Shown: positions 1 to 7,947 of the stretch, in pieces | Layout: every line of letters begins with the position of its first letter | Position numbering within the stretch: the stretch's first letter is position 1 | Origin: Clostridiales bacterium | GTDB taxonomy: Bacteria; Bacillota; Clostridia; Oscillospirales; Oscillospiraceae | DNA length: 20,707 nucleotides | Reading direction: 5' to 3' | Assembly: GCA_004555705.1 (NCBI GenBank) | Contig: SFHI01000053.1 | Location: 1 to 20,707, forward strand | Notes under the pieces: generated by a model | The model's input: the letters and a program-made list of their open reading frames with translations, nothing else | Told to the model about the DNA's origin: nothing | Database searches by the model: none | Made by a program: the position numbers and the translations under genes

Positions 1-111
1 AAGTGCTGCGTTTTATCGAAAACGCTCAGAAACTGGAACGTTTCGGGCGGATAATATCCGCCCCTACGGTAGCAGCGTAACGTGTTCGAAAACTTCAAAT
101 ACCAATTTGTC
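1..111. repeat. Intergenic repeat, family B (partial, cut by window start)
   Basis: This non-coding stretch contains a hairpin of the form GGGCGGATAATATCCGCCC (about 47-65) followed by CTACGGTAGCA. It closely matches a second copy at 11197-11377, including the shared string GGAACGTTTCGGGCGG and the CGTGTT tract downstream of it. It ends at 96-111 with CAAATACCAATTTGTC, the reverse complement of the GAYAAATTGKTGTTTG end motif found throughout the window. The left end lies outside the window. The 3' end of the DUF2284 gene lies 12 bases to the right. No terminator with a U-run is visible here. Confidence 0.8.
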
Positions 112-123
112 TGACTCAGAAAA

Positions 124-657
124 TCAATAAAACAGCAGAGACATCCAGGTGACTACGTTCTGGCCGTACTGGAATTCCATGCCGCACTGCTCCAGCACGG
201 GGATCACATTGATGCCGTGGCTTTCCACGCAGGGGTGCATTTTGTCCGGGTGGCGGCAGGGGAGGCCGTCCAGGATGGCGCAGCGGTCACAGATGGCGCA
301 GGCCTCGGTGGAGAGAATGTAGGGCTTTACGCCCTGGGCTTCCATAAGAGCGCCCACCTGATTCGTGATTTCCTCGTGGGCGGGGCGGGTGGCCAGGGTT
401 TCGTCCAGGTCCGCGATGTCCGCTACTTCGGTGATGGTGGCGATCATCAGGCAGTTTTCATAGCGCCCGCACCGCGCCTGGCATTCCGGCACGCTGCCCA
501 CACCCGGGGGACAGGCCCAGGATTTGGCGTACATGGGACACTCCTGCCGGCAGATGGTGCGGATGCGCTCCGAAAATTCCAGCTGGGCCGGGTCGATGAA
601 AAAGTATCCGTACAGCGGCAGCTCCGCCAGCTGCTGCTCCAGCAATTCCCGATTCAT
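124..657 (-). CDS. DUF2284 family predicted metal-binding protein
   Basis: This is a 177-residue soluble protein with twelve cysteines, which fits the DUF2284 family of predicted metal-binding proteins. The cysteines form two clusters. The N-terminal one (Cys36, 40, 49, 59, 63, 69) includes the family-typical SWACPPGVG segment. The central one (Cys120, 123, 126, 134, 143) has the CxxCxxC spacing expected of an Fe-S or zinc site, and Cys158 follows. The start at 657 was chosen because its ATG overlaps the stop of the upstream phosphatase gene as ATGA, which implies translational coupling; a longer reading to 684 is possible but lies inside that gene. The family's biochemical role is not established, so metal or Fe-S binding is inferred from the cysteine pattern. 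Confidence 0.88.
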   Translation of the reverse strand: MNRELLEQQLAELPLYGYFFIDPAQLEFSERIRTICRQECPMYAKSWACPPGVGSVPECQARCGRYENCLMIATITEVADIADLDETLATRPAHEEITNQVGALMEAQGVKPYILSTEACAICDRCAILDGLPCRHPDKMHPCVESHGINVIPVLEQCGMEFQYGQNVVTWMSLLFY

Positions 658-1085
658 TTGAATTCCTCCATGATTCTTTGGCACCCTTCCAGAATATCCT
701 CCCAGGCCGCTGCAAAGTCCCCGGTGTACCAGGGGTCGGCAACGTCCCGATGAAGCAGCGGCCGGATTTTCTCCGGATCGTGGGGGAGCATCCGCTGTAA
801 ATACCGCAGATTGCTCCTGTCCATGTAGTAAATCCGGTCAAAATGCCGGTAGTCCTCCAGGGTGATCTGCCGGGCCCGGTGGCCCTCGCAGGGAACGCCG
901 TGCTTTTGCAGCTCCCGCCGGGCCGGTGGATACAGACCGTTTCCGAGCTCCTCCCGGCTCACCGCCCGGGAAGCAATCTCAAACTCCCCCTCCCGCCCCG
1001 CCTGACCGGCCAGGTCCTTCAGAATAAATTCCCCCATGGGACTGCGGCAGATATTGCCATGGCAAACGAACAGTATTTTGGTCAT
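654..1085 (-). CDS. Low-molecular-weight protein-tyrosine phosphatase
   Basis: This 143-residue protein has the length and both signatures of the LMW-PTP family. The P-loop CHGNICRS starts at Cys8 (C-x5-R, with Arg14 binding phosphate), and the general-acid loop DPWYTGD carries Asp117. It should hydrolyse phosphotyrosine, or possibly phosphoarginine, through a Cys8-phosphate intermediate in the cytoplasm; the substrate cannot be told from the sequence. The gene runs into the DUF2284 gene with a 4-base ATGA overlap. Its own ribosome site is weak (AGAGG, 9 bases from the ATG). An extended -10 element lies 33 bases upstream, so it need not depend on read-through from the MATE gene. Confidence 0.95.
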   Translation of the reverse strand: MTKILFVCHGNICRSPMGEFILKDLAGQAGREGEFEIASRAVSREELGNGLYPPARRELQKHGVPCEGHRARQITLEDYRHFDRIYYMDRSNLRYLQRMLPHDPEKIRPLLHRDVADPWYTGDFAAAWEDILEGCQRIMEEFK

Positions 1086-1117
1086 GGATAGCGCCTCTTT
1101 CTTGGTATGTTTTCATG

Positions 1118-1126
1118 ATTATAGCA
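1118..1126 (-). promoter_or_regulatory. Extended -10 promoter for the phosphatase/DUF2284 pair
   Basis: On the minus strand the sequence reads TGCTATAAT, a perfect extended -10 (TGn plus TATAAT), about 33 bases before the phosphatase ATG. No good -35 hexamer lies at 16-18 bp, which is typical of extended -10 promoters. It sits in the short gap (1086-1160) between the phosphatase and MATE genes. Confidence 0.6.
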
Positions 1127-1160
1127 CGCCCCCGGATGAATTTCCATCAGAATTCTACGG

Positions 1161-2495
1161 TCAATACCGGTATTTCCTCCGCTTGATCACAAGGCAGCTC
1201 ATGCCCAGGATCACTGCCATGAAATCGGCAGCCACGATGGATACCCAGACGCCGTTGATTCCCCAGATCAGCGGCAGCAGCAGGACGGCGGCCACCTGAA
1301 ACACCATTGTCCGAAGAAAGGAAATCAGCGCGGAGGTCAGACCGTCGCTGAGGGCGGTAAAGAATCCGGAGGAAAAAACGGCAAAGCCCATGAACAAAAA
1401 GGACAAAGCGAAAATCCGGAACCCGGAAACGGTCAGCGCCATCAGAGAGGCATCGTAGCCGACAAAAAACCGGGCCAGGGGGCTTGCCAGAAGCTGGGCC
1501 GCGGTGACCATGCAAATGCCGAATGCCCCGATCAGGGACAGGCTTTTGCGGAGCAGGCTGCGCAGCTCCGGATGGTTCTGGGCGCCGTAATGATAGCCGA
1601 TCACAGGCGCCGTTCCGATGGAGTAGCCGATGAAGGCTCCGGAAAAAATCATGCTGACATACATCATCACGCCGTAGGCCGCTATGCCGTCCTCCCCCGC
1701 GTACCTTATAAGCTGCAGATTATAGAGCATTCCCACAATGCTCATGGACACGTTGCTCATGAATTCCGAGGAGCCGTTGGTGCAGGCGCGGAGGACCGCT
1801 CGGCCCTCAAACCGGGTTTTCCCGAGCCGGAGAAGGCTGCTGTTTTTTCGGAAGAAATAGAGCAGCGGCACAACGCCGCCTACCACCTGGCTCATGGCCG
1901 TGGCCAGCGCCGCGCCGACCAGCTTGTACGCCTGGGGCAAAAGCGTTACCAGCACCGCGTCGAGCACCATATTCGTTACCCCGGAGGAGACGGTCACGGC
2001 CAGTCCCAGCTGGGGTTTTTCTGCGGTGATAAAAAAGCTCTGAAACAGAAGCTGAAGAATGAAAAAAGGCATGGCGGCCAGATTGACGCAGGCGTAAATC
2101 ACGCAGTTGTCCAGCAGTTCCCCCTCGCCCCCCAGCAGCCCGGCGATGGGGCGGATCAGCAGGATACCAAAAACGGAGAAGAGGACACCCAGGCCGAAAG
2201 CAACGTAGGTGAAGAGGGAAAAATACCGGTTCGCCCGCTCCCGGTCGCCCTCCCCCAGGACTCTGGCGACAATGGCGGTCCCCCCGGTGCCGAACATAAA
2301 GCCCACTGTCGACACGATCATCAAAACCGGCATAATCAGGTTTACTGCCGCAAAGGGCGTTTTCCCGGCGAAATTGGATACAAAGAATCCGTCCACCACG
2401 CTGTAGATGGAGGTGAAAATCATCATGGCGATGGAGGGAAGGGTGAAGCGGAGCAGCCGCCCATAGGAAAAATGATCGGATAACTTAATATTCAT
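1161..2495 (-). CDS. MATE family multidrug/cation efflux transporter
   Basis: This 444-residue polytopic protein of about twelve hydrophobic segments has the usual length of the family. The N-terminal half (SYGRLLRFTLPSIAMMIF, then YSVVDGFFVSNFAG) is typical of bacterial MATE exporters of the NorM/MepA/DinF superfamily, and the second MatE repeat begins near residue 235. It should export an organic cation or drug in exchange for Na+ or H+. The ATG at 2495 overlaps the TGA of the upstream marR-type gene (ATGA), so the two are translationally coupled. By analogy with MepR-MepA and similar pairs, the regulator probably represses this exporter. Its substrate cannot be predicted. Confidence 0.94.
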   Translation of the reverse strand: MNIKLSDHFSYGRLLRFTLPSIAMMIFTSIYSVVDGFFVSNFAGKTPFAAVNLIMPVLMIVSTVGFMFGTGGTAIVARVLGEGDRERANRYFSLFTYVAFGLGVLFSVFGILLIRPIAGLLGGEGELLDNCVIYACVNLAAMPFFILQLLFQSFFITAEKPQLGLAVTVSSGVTNMVLDAVLVTLLPQAYKLVGAALATAMSQVVGGVVPLLYFFRKNSSLLRLGKTRFEGRAVLRACTNGSSEFMSNVSMSIVGMLYNLQLIRYAGEDGIAAYGVMMYVSMIFSGAFIGYSIGTAPVIGYHYGAQNHPELRSLLRKSLSLIGAFGICMVTAAQLLASPLARFFVGYDASLMALTVSGFRIFALSFLFMGFAVFSSGFFTALSDGLTSALISFLRTMVFQVAAVLLLPLIWGINGVWVSIVAADFMAVILGMSCLVIKRRKYRY

Positions 2496-2947
2496 TCCGC
2501 GGCCTCACTGCCCATGGCCTGGACCTGGGCCCGGAAGGATTCCGCGAATTTCGTGGTCAGATGAAGGTACGCTTCGAACTCCGCTTCCGTCCAGGTGGCG
2601 AAGGCTTTGCTTTCCGCCGCGTAGATTTTGGCAGCCGTCCGCTCCAGGTAGGTCTTTCCCATTTCCGTTAACAGTACTTTTTTGTGCTTTCCCTGATAAG
2701 GAACCAGATAAAGGACGCCCTCTTTCTCCAGCTTCCGGAGGGCGGAGTTCACCGTCTGCTTGCTGATGCCGGACTGCTGGCAGATCGTGTGCAGCAGACA
2801 GCCGTCCTCATTGTCGTAAATGGCGTAGAGAATCCGCATGGCGCTGTCCGACAGCCCGATCCGGAGGGAGGCCTGATGATACAGTCCGTCCAGTTCCGAA
2901 GTCAGGTAGTTGAGCCTGTGGATCTGCTGATTATATTTTTCGTGCAT
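2492..2947 (-). CDS. MarR family transcriptional regulator
   Basis: This 151-residue protein starts at MHEKYNQQIH. The chosen ATG at 2947 has GGAGACAGTT directly upstream; the open frame extends to 3100 but would run through the promoter and terminator. The winged helix-turn-helix occupies about residues 30-105, with SGISKQTVNSALRKLEKEG as the recognition region and a YLVPYQGKHKKVLLTEMGK wing, and is flanked by dimerisation helices. It overlaps the MATE gene by four bases. Two overlapping inverted repeats cover its own promoter, so autorepression relieved by a ligand, probably an exporter substrate, is likely. Confidence 0.93.
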   Translation of the reverse strand: MHEKYNQQIHRLNYLTSELDGLYHQASLRIGLSDSAMRILYAIYDNEDGCLLHTICQQSGISKQTVNSALRKLEKEGVLYLVPYQGKHKKVLLTEMGKTYLERTAAKIYAAESKAFATWTEAEFEAYLHLTTKFAESFRAQVQAMGSEAAE

Positions 2948-2965
2948 AACTGTCTCCTTCGGTAT

Positions 2966-2999
2966 GAAATCGTACAATAGTATAGTACGATTTCGTACT
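2966..2999. promoter_or_regulatory. Probable MarR operator: two overlapping inverted repeats
   Basis: Two dyads share a middle half-site. One has 10-bp perfect arms GAAATCGTAC (2966-2975) and GTACGATTTC (2985-2994) separated by 9 bp. The other is AGTACGA-TT-TCGTACT (2984-2999), with 7-bp arms. Together they cover the -10 element and the spacer of the marR promoter. A MarR dimer bound here would block RNA polymerase. The binding protein is inferred from position. Confidence 0.7.
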
Positions 3000-3007
3000 T
3001 TTGTCAA
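2979..3007 (-). promoter_or_regulatory. Consensus sigma-70-type promoter of marR-MATE
   Basis: On the minus strand TTGACA (3002-3007) is followed by a 17-bp spacer and TATACT (2979-2984). This gives a perfect -35, a five-of-six -10 and ideal spacing, about 30 bases before the marR ATG. Such a strong promoter under a dyad operator suggests the operon is kept off by repression. Confidence 0.85.
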
Positions 3008-3033
3008 CAGGCCCGGAGCTTTGTGCACACACG

Positions 3034-3067
3034 AAAGGGAGAGGGGCGGTTGGCCCCTCTCCCTTTT
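3034..3067 (-). terminator. Intrinsic terminator downstream of the hydro-lyase gene
   Basis: A 13-bp perfect stem (AAAGGGAGAGGGG at 3034-3046 pairing with 3054-3066) has a 7-base loop. Read on the minus strand, after the hydro-lyase gene, the stem is followed only by TTTCG, so the U-tract is modest. Read on the plus strand it is followed by TTTT. It separates the catabolic operon from the marR promoter just beyond it. Confidence 0.65.
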
Positions 3068-3081
3068 GAAAGAGATTCCCG

Positions 3082-3106
3082 CGTTATATGGTTGGCGCAT
3101 ATAACG
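3082..3106 (-). other. Inverted repeat 21 bases after the hydro-lyase stop codon
   Basis: Perfect 9-bp arms CGTTATATG (3082-3090) and CATATAACG (3098-3106) flank a 7-base loop. There is no U-run after it on the minus strand. It may stabilise the 3' end of the mRNA ahead of the GC-rich terminator hairpin at 3034-3067, or be a site for an unknown protein. Confidence 0.4.
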
Positions 3107-3126
3107 GTGAAAAGGAACAGGCTGTA

Positions 3127-5397
3127 TCAGTGGTGATTGCGGTAGTAGTTGATGAGGCAGCCGTCGGCGATGATCTGGCGCTCGGCTTCGGTGAGGGCTC
3201 CGGTGGAAACGGAGAACCTGGTCACGGTGCCGTCGGGCTTCACCGCATAGGCGTCAAAGGCAGCGTCATTGGCAAGCACATGGGCCCGGACGCCGGGGAC
3301 GAAGATGTAGTCGCCCAGGTCGAACACCTCGGGATTCTCCACCAGGAAGGGGGTCATGCCCCAGTTGATGCAGTTGGAGCGGTAGCGCTTGGTGGCGTAC
3401 TGTTTGGCGAAGTTGGCGGAGGCGCCCATGACACGCTGGCAGGAGGCTGCCTGCTCCCGGGCGGAGCCGTCGCCGGGCATATTGGCGAAGATGGTGGAGC
3501 CCAGGTCGGTGTTCTCGGGATCGACATTCAGACCGGCCTTGGCGAGGGCTTCGTAGACAGCCTTGACCTCGTCCGTCAGGCCCTTGCCGGCCCGGCGGTC
3601 ACGCTCCGCCTGCCGCATGACCTTGGAGCGGGAGACATACTGGGGGTCCCGGCGGGACAGGGCAAACTCGGAAAGACGCTCGGGGTTGGAACGATAGGAG
3701 GAGGTCTCGCCGGAGGGGATCAGCTCATCGGTGGTGGTGACGGGGTCGGTGATGTAGGAGCAGACCTTCACCAGCAGATCATCGGTGAGCGCGGGCATCT
3801 CGGGCCAGTCCTTGATGTTGGGGCCGAACTTCAGCGCGTGGTCGGGCTCGGGCTTCGTCCAACCGTTGTAGACCCGCTTCTCGTAGATGCCGCTGTCGTA
3901 GTGGTACTCAGGATTGGTGTACTCCACCTCCAGATCGGTGGCGGCTGTCAGCTTGCCGCCGTTGGCGGCGGTGGCCGCGATGGAACGGGCGTCCATCAGA
4001 GCCACGGCGCTCATCTGGCCCTCGCCGGGCTTGGAGCCTTCCCGGTTGGGGAAGTTCCGGGTGGTGTGGCGGATGGAGAACTCTCCGTTGGCGGGGGTGT
4101 CGCCCGCACCGAAGCAGGGACCGCAGAAGCACTCCCGGAGGATGGCACCGGCGGAAATCAGGTCGTGGGCGCGGCCATTGCGCATCAGCTCCGCCAGGGC
4201 GGGCATGGAGCCGGGGTAGACGCTCAGGCTGAAGGCACCGTTGCCGCAGCTCTTGCCCCGGAGGATATCGGCGGCGGCGCAGATGCTGTCGAAGGTGCCG
4301 CCGGCGCAGCCGGCGATTTCGCCCTGCTCCACCCAGATGGCGCCGTCATGGAGCTTGGACACGATGTCCATCTGGGCGCCCTTGATCTGCTTATTGGCGT
4401 TCTCCTGCACCAGGTGCAGGATGTCCGCGGCGTTCTCCTGGAGCTCGTGGATGGTGTAGGTGTTCGAAGGGTGCATGGGCATGGCGATAGTGCACTCCAC
4501 GGTGGAGAGGTCGATGTACACGCAGCCGTCGTAGTAGGCGACCTCCGCGGGATTCAGCTCCCGGTAGGCCTCGGGACGGCCGTGGACGGTGAAATACTTC
4601 TTGGTTTCCTCGTCCGTGACCCAGATGGAGGACCAGCAGGTGGTCTCGGTGGTCATGACGTCGATGGCGTTGCGGTACTCGATGGGCAGATTCTTGATGC
4701 CGGGGCCTACGAACTCCATGACCTTGTTCTTCACATAACCGTTCTTGTACACCGCGCCGCAGATGCTGAGGGCCACGTCGTGGGGGCCCACGCCGGGACG
4801 GGGGCTTCCGGTCAGGTAGATGGCGATGACGCCGGGGCGGGCAAAGTCGTAGGTGCGGCCCACCAGCTGCTTGGCCAGCTCGCCGCCGCCCTCGCCCACG
4901 GCCATGGTGCCCAGGGCACCATAGCGGGTGTGGGAGTCGGAGCCGAGAATCATGCGGCAGCAGCCGGACATGGCCTCCCGGTTATAGGAGTGGATGTTGG
5001 CCATGTTGGTGGGGACGTAGATGCCGCCGTACTTGTGGGCAGCGGACAGGGCGAACTTGTGGTCGTCCTCGTTGATGGTGCCGCCCACGGCGCAGAGGGA
5101 ATTGTGGCAGTTGGTCAGGACGTAGGGCAGGGGGAACTCGGTCATGCCGGAGGCCCGGGCGGTCTGAATGATGCCGACGTAGGTGATGTCATGGGAGGTC
5201 ATGGAGTCAAACTTCAGCCGGAGGTTCTCCATATCCTCTGTGGTATTGTGGGCTTTCAGGATGGAGTAGGCCATGGTGCCCCGGGAAGCGGCCTCTTTGC
5301 AGACAGCCTTGCCGGTTTTGGCGGCGACCTCGGCAGGATCGGTGACGATCTCAGTGCCGTTTACCAGATAGATTCCGGTATCATAAAGCTTCAGCAT
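3127..5397 (-). CDS. Aconitase-family [4Fe-4S] hydro-lyase
   Basis: This 756-residue protein has the aconitase/isopropylmalate isomerase architecture in one chain. All key elements are visible: DSHTRYG (Asp154-His156), the three cluster cysteines (Cys364 in AGCAGGT, Cys425 and Cys428 in CGPC), substrate-binding arginines in RNFPNREG (Arg447, Arg452), and the C-terminal swivel-domain signature GDGSARE, which keeps the presumed catalytic Ser645 and Arg647 where classical aconitase has GEGSSRE. It is therefore probably active, adding or removing water on a di- or tricarboxylate. It diverges from citrate-cycle aconitases and is placed 20 bases after a carboxylate carrier, so a dedicated catabolic substrate is more likely than housekeeping citrate isomerisation. 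AAAGGAG precedes the ATG by about 9 bases. I leave the gene symbol blank because the substrate is unknown. Confidence 0.9.
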   Translation of the reverse strand: MLKLYDTGIYLVNGTEIVTDPAEVAAKTGKAVCKEAASRGTMAYSILKAHNTTEDMENLRLKFDSMTSHDITYVGIIQTARASGMTEFPLPYVLTNCHNSLCAVGGTINEDDHKFALSAAHKYGGIYVPTNMANIHSYNREAMSGCCRMILGSDSHTRYGALGTMAVGEGGGELAKQLVGRTYDFARPGVIAIYLTGSPRPGVGPHDVALSICGAVYKNGYVKNKVMEFVGPGIKNLPIEYRNAIDVMTTETTCWSSIWVTDEETKKYFTVHGRPEAYRELNPAEVAYYDGCVYIDLSTVECTIAMPMHPSNTYTIHELQENAADILHLVQENANKQIKGAQMDIVSKLHDGAIWVEQGEIAGCAGGTFDSICAAADILRGKSCGNGAFSLSVYPGSMPALAELMRNGRAHDLISAGAILRECFCGPCFGAGDTPANGEFSIRHTTRNFPNREGSKPGEGQMSAVALMDARSIAATAANGGKLTAATDLEVEYTNPEYHYDSGIYEKRVYNGWTKPEPDHALKFGPNIKDWPEMPALTDDLLVKVCSYITDPVTTTDELIPSGETSSYRSNPERLSEFALSRRDPQYVSRSKVMRQAERDRRAGKGLTDEVKAVYEALAKAGLNVDPENTDLGSTIFANMPGDGSAREQAASCQRVMGASANFAKQYATKRYRSNCINWGMTPFLVENPEVFDLGDYIFVPGVRAHVLANDAAFDAYAVKPDGTVTRFSVSTGALTEAERQIIADGCLINYYRNHH

Positions 5398-5417
5398 GGA
5401 ACGACACTCCTTTCAGA

Positions 5418-6743
5418 TTACAGGATGAAGGAGACCACCAGGTTGTAGACGGCGCAGATGCCGACACTGATGGGCACCGCCACGAACAGCAGCCGGTTGA
5501 ACAGGGTGTTGCGCTCTTCCTCCTGGCTGCAGGAGCCCAGGATCAGGGAACCGCCGGAGGAGAAGGGGCTGATGGCGGAGCTCTGGGCGCCCAGCACAGT
5601 GCAGGTGAACAGGGCGATGGGGCTGATGCCGGTGGAAGCCGCAAGAGCGGGGATCAGGGGGAACAGGGCGGGGCAGACAACGCCGGTGGTGGAGCTGAAG
5701 AAGCTCATAACGGCACCCACCAGGCTGAAGGCAATGGGGATCAGGAACACGGGCACGTTGGAGCCGATCCAGGCGCTGAGCATATCAATGGTTCCGGCGG
5801 CCACGGCCACGGCGATGAGCATACCGGCACCGGCGATCATCAGGATGGTGTTCCAGGGCACTTTGGCGATGATTTCCTTCTGGGGCGCCAGCTTCATCAG
5901 CAGGGCGATGACCGCGAACACGATGGCCACCAGGCCCACGTCAATCTTGGAGGCGACGGTGGAGATGAAGGCGCTGCCGGGGATCAGGAGCTTCAGCACG
6001 GGGAAGATCAGAACCACGGCCATCATAGCCAGGATCAGGGCCAGGGTCTGCTTCTGCTTGGTGTCGTAGGCCTCGGGCTTGGCGAACTGGACGCCCTTGC
6101 CGATGTTCCGGTTGGTCTTAAAGCCGAAGCGGAACACGGTGATGAGAATCAGGCTGGACACGATGGCCAGGGCGAACATGGTCAGCGTGGAGGAGAAGGA
6201 GTCGATGGCGGTCAGCTCGGGAGTGGCCTCGTAAGCGGTGTCCATCAGGCCGCGGAACACCACGCCCAGGGCGGCGGTGGGGAAATTGCCGCCGGCCAGG
6301 GCGCCGCAGTTGATGGCCACCGCGCCGGTGAGCTTGTCCATGCGGGCTTCCTCGCAGATCAGCAGGGTGATGGGAGCCAGGAAGGCCAGAACGGTGAAGT
6401 AGGCGGCGCCCATGACGGACAGGATGACAGCGACAAAGAACAGGGCGTAGGGCAGCAGGCCGGGGAACTTCCGGCAGGCGTACAGCAGGCTCCGGGAGAT
6501 CTTCTCCAGGGTGCCGTTGGCGGCGGCCACGTTGTAGAACAGGGAGACCGCCAGAATGACGAACATGGTGTTGGTGGGCCAGTAGGCGATCAGCGCCTTG
6601 GGCTTCAGGCCCATGAGGAAGCAGCCGATGATGTAAGCGAAAACGATGCAGAAGAAGCCGGTGTTGATCTTGGTCTTGTAGCCAAGGAATACCGCCAGCG
6701 CGATGGCGGCAATGATCAGGATGCTCAGAGCGGTGCCTTCCAT
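5418..6743 (-). CDS. SLC13/MatC-like dicarboxylate carrier (ion transporter superfamily)
   Basis: This 441-residue integral membrane protein starts at MEGTALSILI. The ATG at 6743 has a perfect AGGAGG 7 bases upstream, while the longer frame to 6935 runs back through a non-coding repeat. It has about eleven to twelve hydrophobic segments in two similar halves. Features resembling MatC and DASS-type carboxylate carriers are the AYWPTNTMFVILAVSLFYN segment, the re-entrant-like NCGALAGGNFPTAALG (residues 145-160), and the later SSTTGVVCPALFPLIPALA. It should bring an anionic di- or tricarboxylate into the cell, probably with Na+ or H+. It is followed closely by the hydro-lyase, the likely consumer of its substrate. 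The exact substrate is not readable. Confidence 0.82.
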   Translation of the reverse strand: MEGTALSILIIAAIALAVFLGYKTKINTGFFCIVFAYIIGCFLMGLKPKALIAYWPTNTMFVILAVSLFYNVAAANGTLEKISRSLLYACRKFPGLLPYALFFVAVILSVMGAAYFTVLAFLAPITLLICEEARMDKLTGAVAINCGALAGGNFPTAALGVVFRGLMDTAYEATPELTAIDSFSSTLTMFALAIVSSLILITVFRFGFKTNRNIGKGVQFAKPEAYDTKQKQTLALILAMMAVVLIFPVLKLLIPGSAFISTVASKIDVGLVAIVFAVIALLMKLAPQKEIIAKVPWNTILMIAGAGMLIAVAVAAGTIDMLSAWIGSNVPVFLIPIAFSLVGAVMSFFSSTTGVVCPALFPLIPALAASTGISPIALFTCTVLGAQSSAISPFSSGGSLILGSCSQEEERNTLFNRLLFVAVPISVGICAVYNLVVSFIL

Positions 6744-6790
6744 TTGGAATCCTCCTAATATAATATGTGATTTTGGGGGTGGGCAGAGCG

Positions 6791-7029
6791 GGAAATTGTA
6801 GTTTAGCGGCTTCGCCTTCCGGTTTTCTGTCATTGCGAACCAGTCCGCAGACTGGTGTGGCAATCCCCCGGTTAGAGGGGAAATGTACCGAAAAGCACCC
6901 AGAAAGACGGAAGTCGCTGCGATTTTTAGTAGCAATCGTTACCTGGTTCCATTCAACCGGGGAATTGCCACGCCAGTGTGCGCACTGGCTCGCAATGACA
7001 GCATTTCTTTTTCTAAACAACAATTTATC
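6791..7029. repeat. Intergenic repeat, family A copy 1 (inside operon)
   Basis: The element is bounded by GGAAATTGTAGTTTA (6791-6805, a degenerate end motif) and AAACAACAATTTATC (7015-7029). Inside, a 173-bp palindromic core (6828-7000) begins TGTCATTGCGAACCAGTCCG and ends with the matching CGCAATGACA. The central part reads GTTAGAGGGGAAATGTACCG, the opposite orientation to copy 2. It fills nearly all of the 304-base gap between the hydrolase and carrier genes. When transcribed it can form a very long hairpin. No gene or convincing promoter is visible in this gap. Confidence 0.9.
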
Positions 7030-7047
7030 TGCCCGATATGTGGGATT

Positions 7048-7917
7048 TTACGCTTCGATGCCCAGCAGCCAGCAGGGCAGGTCGTGGCTCATGTAGCGGA
7101 TGTGCTCCATGGGGACGCCGTGGTCGGCCATGTACTGCAGGTATTCCTCCTCAGCCAGCTCCCAGTGGGGATTCTCCACCTGGCCGCCGTCGGTGCTGAT
7201 GAGCACGTTCTTGTAGCCGATTTTCTGGATGACCTCCAGGTTGCCGGGCAGGTTGCTGAGGTAACCGTTGCCCGCGCCCACGCCCTTGTTCTGGGCGTAG
7301 CAGCGCTCCAGGATCACGTCGTATTCCTGAACGATCCGCTGCTGGTCCTCCAGGGACATATTCACGATCCACCACTCGGGGTGGGTGACTACGATCTTCT
7401 TCACGCCCAGCTCCCGGGCTGCCTTGGTGACGGTGAAAATCTCGGAAACGGAAATGTGGCCGGTGCCCAGCACCGCGTCATACTTTTTGATGAGCTCCAG
7501 CACGGCCTTCAGCTCGGGGACAATCTGGCCGTCCCGAACCACATCCACGCAGCCGTCGGTGGGCTTGCCCAGCTTCTCCAGGTGGTTCCGGGCGGAGGAG
7601 GTGGGGAGCCACACTACCTTGGCGCCCAGCTTCAGGGCGTTCTCCACAGCCACGGGGTTGATGCCGCCGATGCAGCTGTTCAGGGTCACGGAGCCGAACA
7701 TGGTGAAATCGTTCTTCCCGTTCACCCGCTCGTTGTATCGGTTTGTCAGATAGGCCCGGTTGGCGGTGTAGCCCAGGTGGGTTTTGATGACGATGGCTCT
7801 CGCGCCCACCCGCACCGCGGCGTCGCAGAGTTCAAAGTCATCGTAGGCCCGGAGCCGCAGGTCCGGATTTGTGTGGACGTGCATATCAATCACGCCCTTC
7901 ATGGATACTTTTGCCAT
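7048..7917 (-). CDS. DUF6282 family metal-dependent hydrolase (amidohydrolase-like TIM barrel)
   Basis: This 289-residue protein shows the metal-ligand pattern of the amidohydrolase superfamily: HVH near the N-terminus (His13, His15), Lys45/His47 in VIKTHLG, His154 in GTGHIS, His179 in VVTHPEWW and Asp243 in STDGGQ. I recognise it as DUF6282-like. It should be a cytoplasmic hydrolase, possibly of a lactone or amide, but no substrate is known to me. The ATG at 7917 was chosen because AAGGAGG lies 6 bases upstream and the divergent regulatory region precedes it; the longer frame to 8322 runs back through lysR. It is first in an apparent operon with the carrier and hydro-lyase, interrupted by a family A repeat. 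Hydrolase plus hydratase plus carrier resembles the logic of lactone-dicarboxylate breakdown, by inference only. Confidence 0.82.
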   Translation of the reverse strand: MAKVSMKGVIDMHVHTNPDLRLRAYDDFELCDAAVRVGARAIVIKTHLGYTANRAYLTNRYNERVNGKNDFTMFGSVTLNSCIGGINPVAVENALKLGAKVVWLPTSSARNHLEKLGKPTDGCVDVVRDGQIVPELKAVLELIKKYDAVLGTGHISVSEIFTVTKAARELGVKKIVVTHPEWWIVNMSLEDQQRIVQEYDVILERCYAQNKGVGAGNGYLSNLPGNLEVIQKIGYKNVLISTDGGQVENPHWELAEEEYLQYMADHGVPMEHIRYMSHDLPCWLLGIEA

Positions 7918-7947
7918 AGTTTTCCTCCTTATTTGGTTTTCTATATT

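Noticed and set aside
3088..5448. A 786-codon open frame on the plus strand opposite the hydro-lyase gene
   Set aside because: Its product is an unbroken Gly/Val/Ala/His-rich sequence typical of the antisense frame of a GC-rich gene; the minus-strand frame has clear aconitase motifs and a good ribosome site.
6741..6790. AT-rich TATTATATT just upstream of the carrier gene as a -10
   Set aside because: It lies so close that transcription would start within the ribosome site, and no -35 is present.
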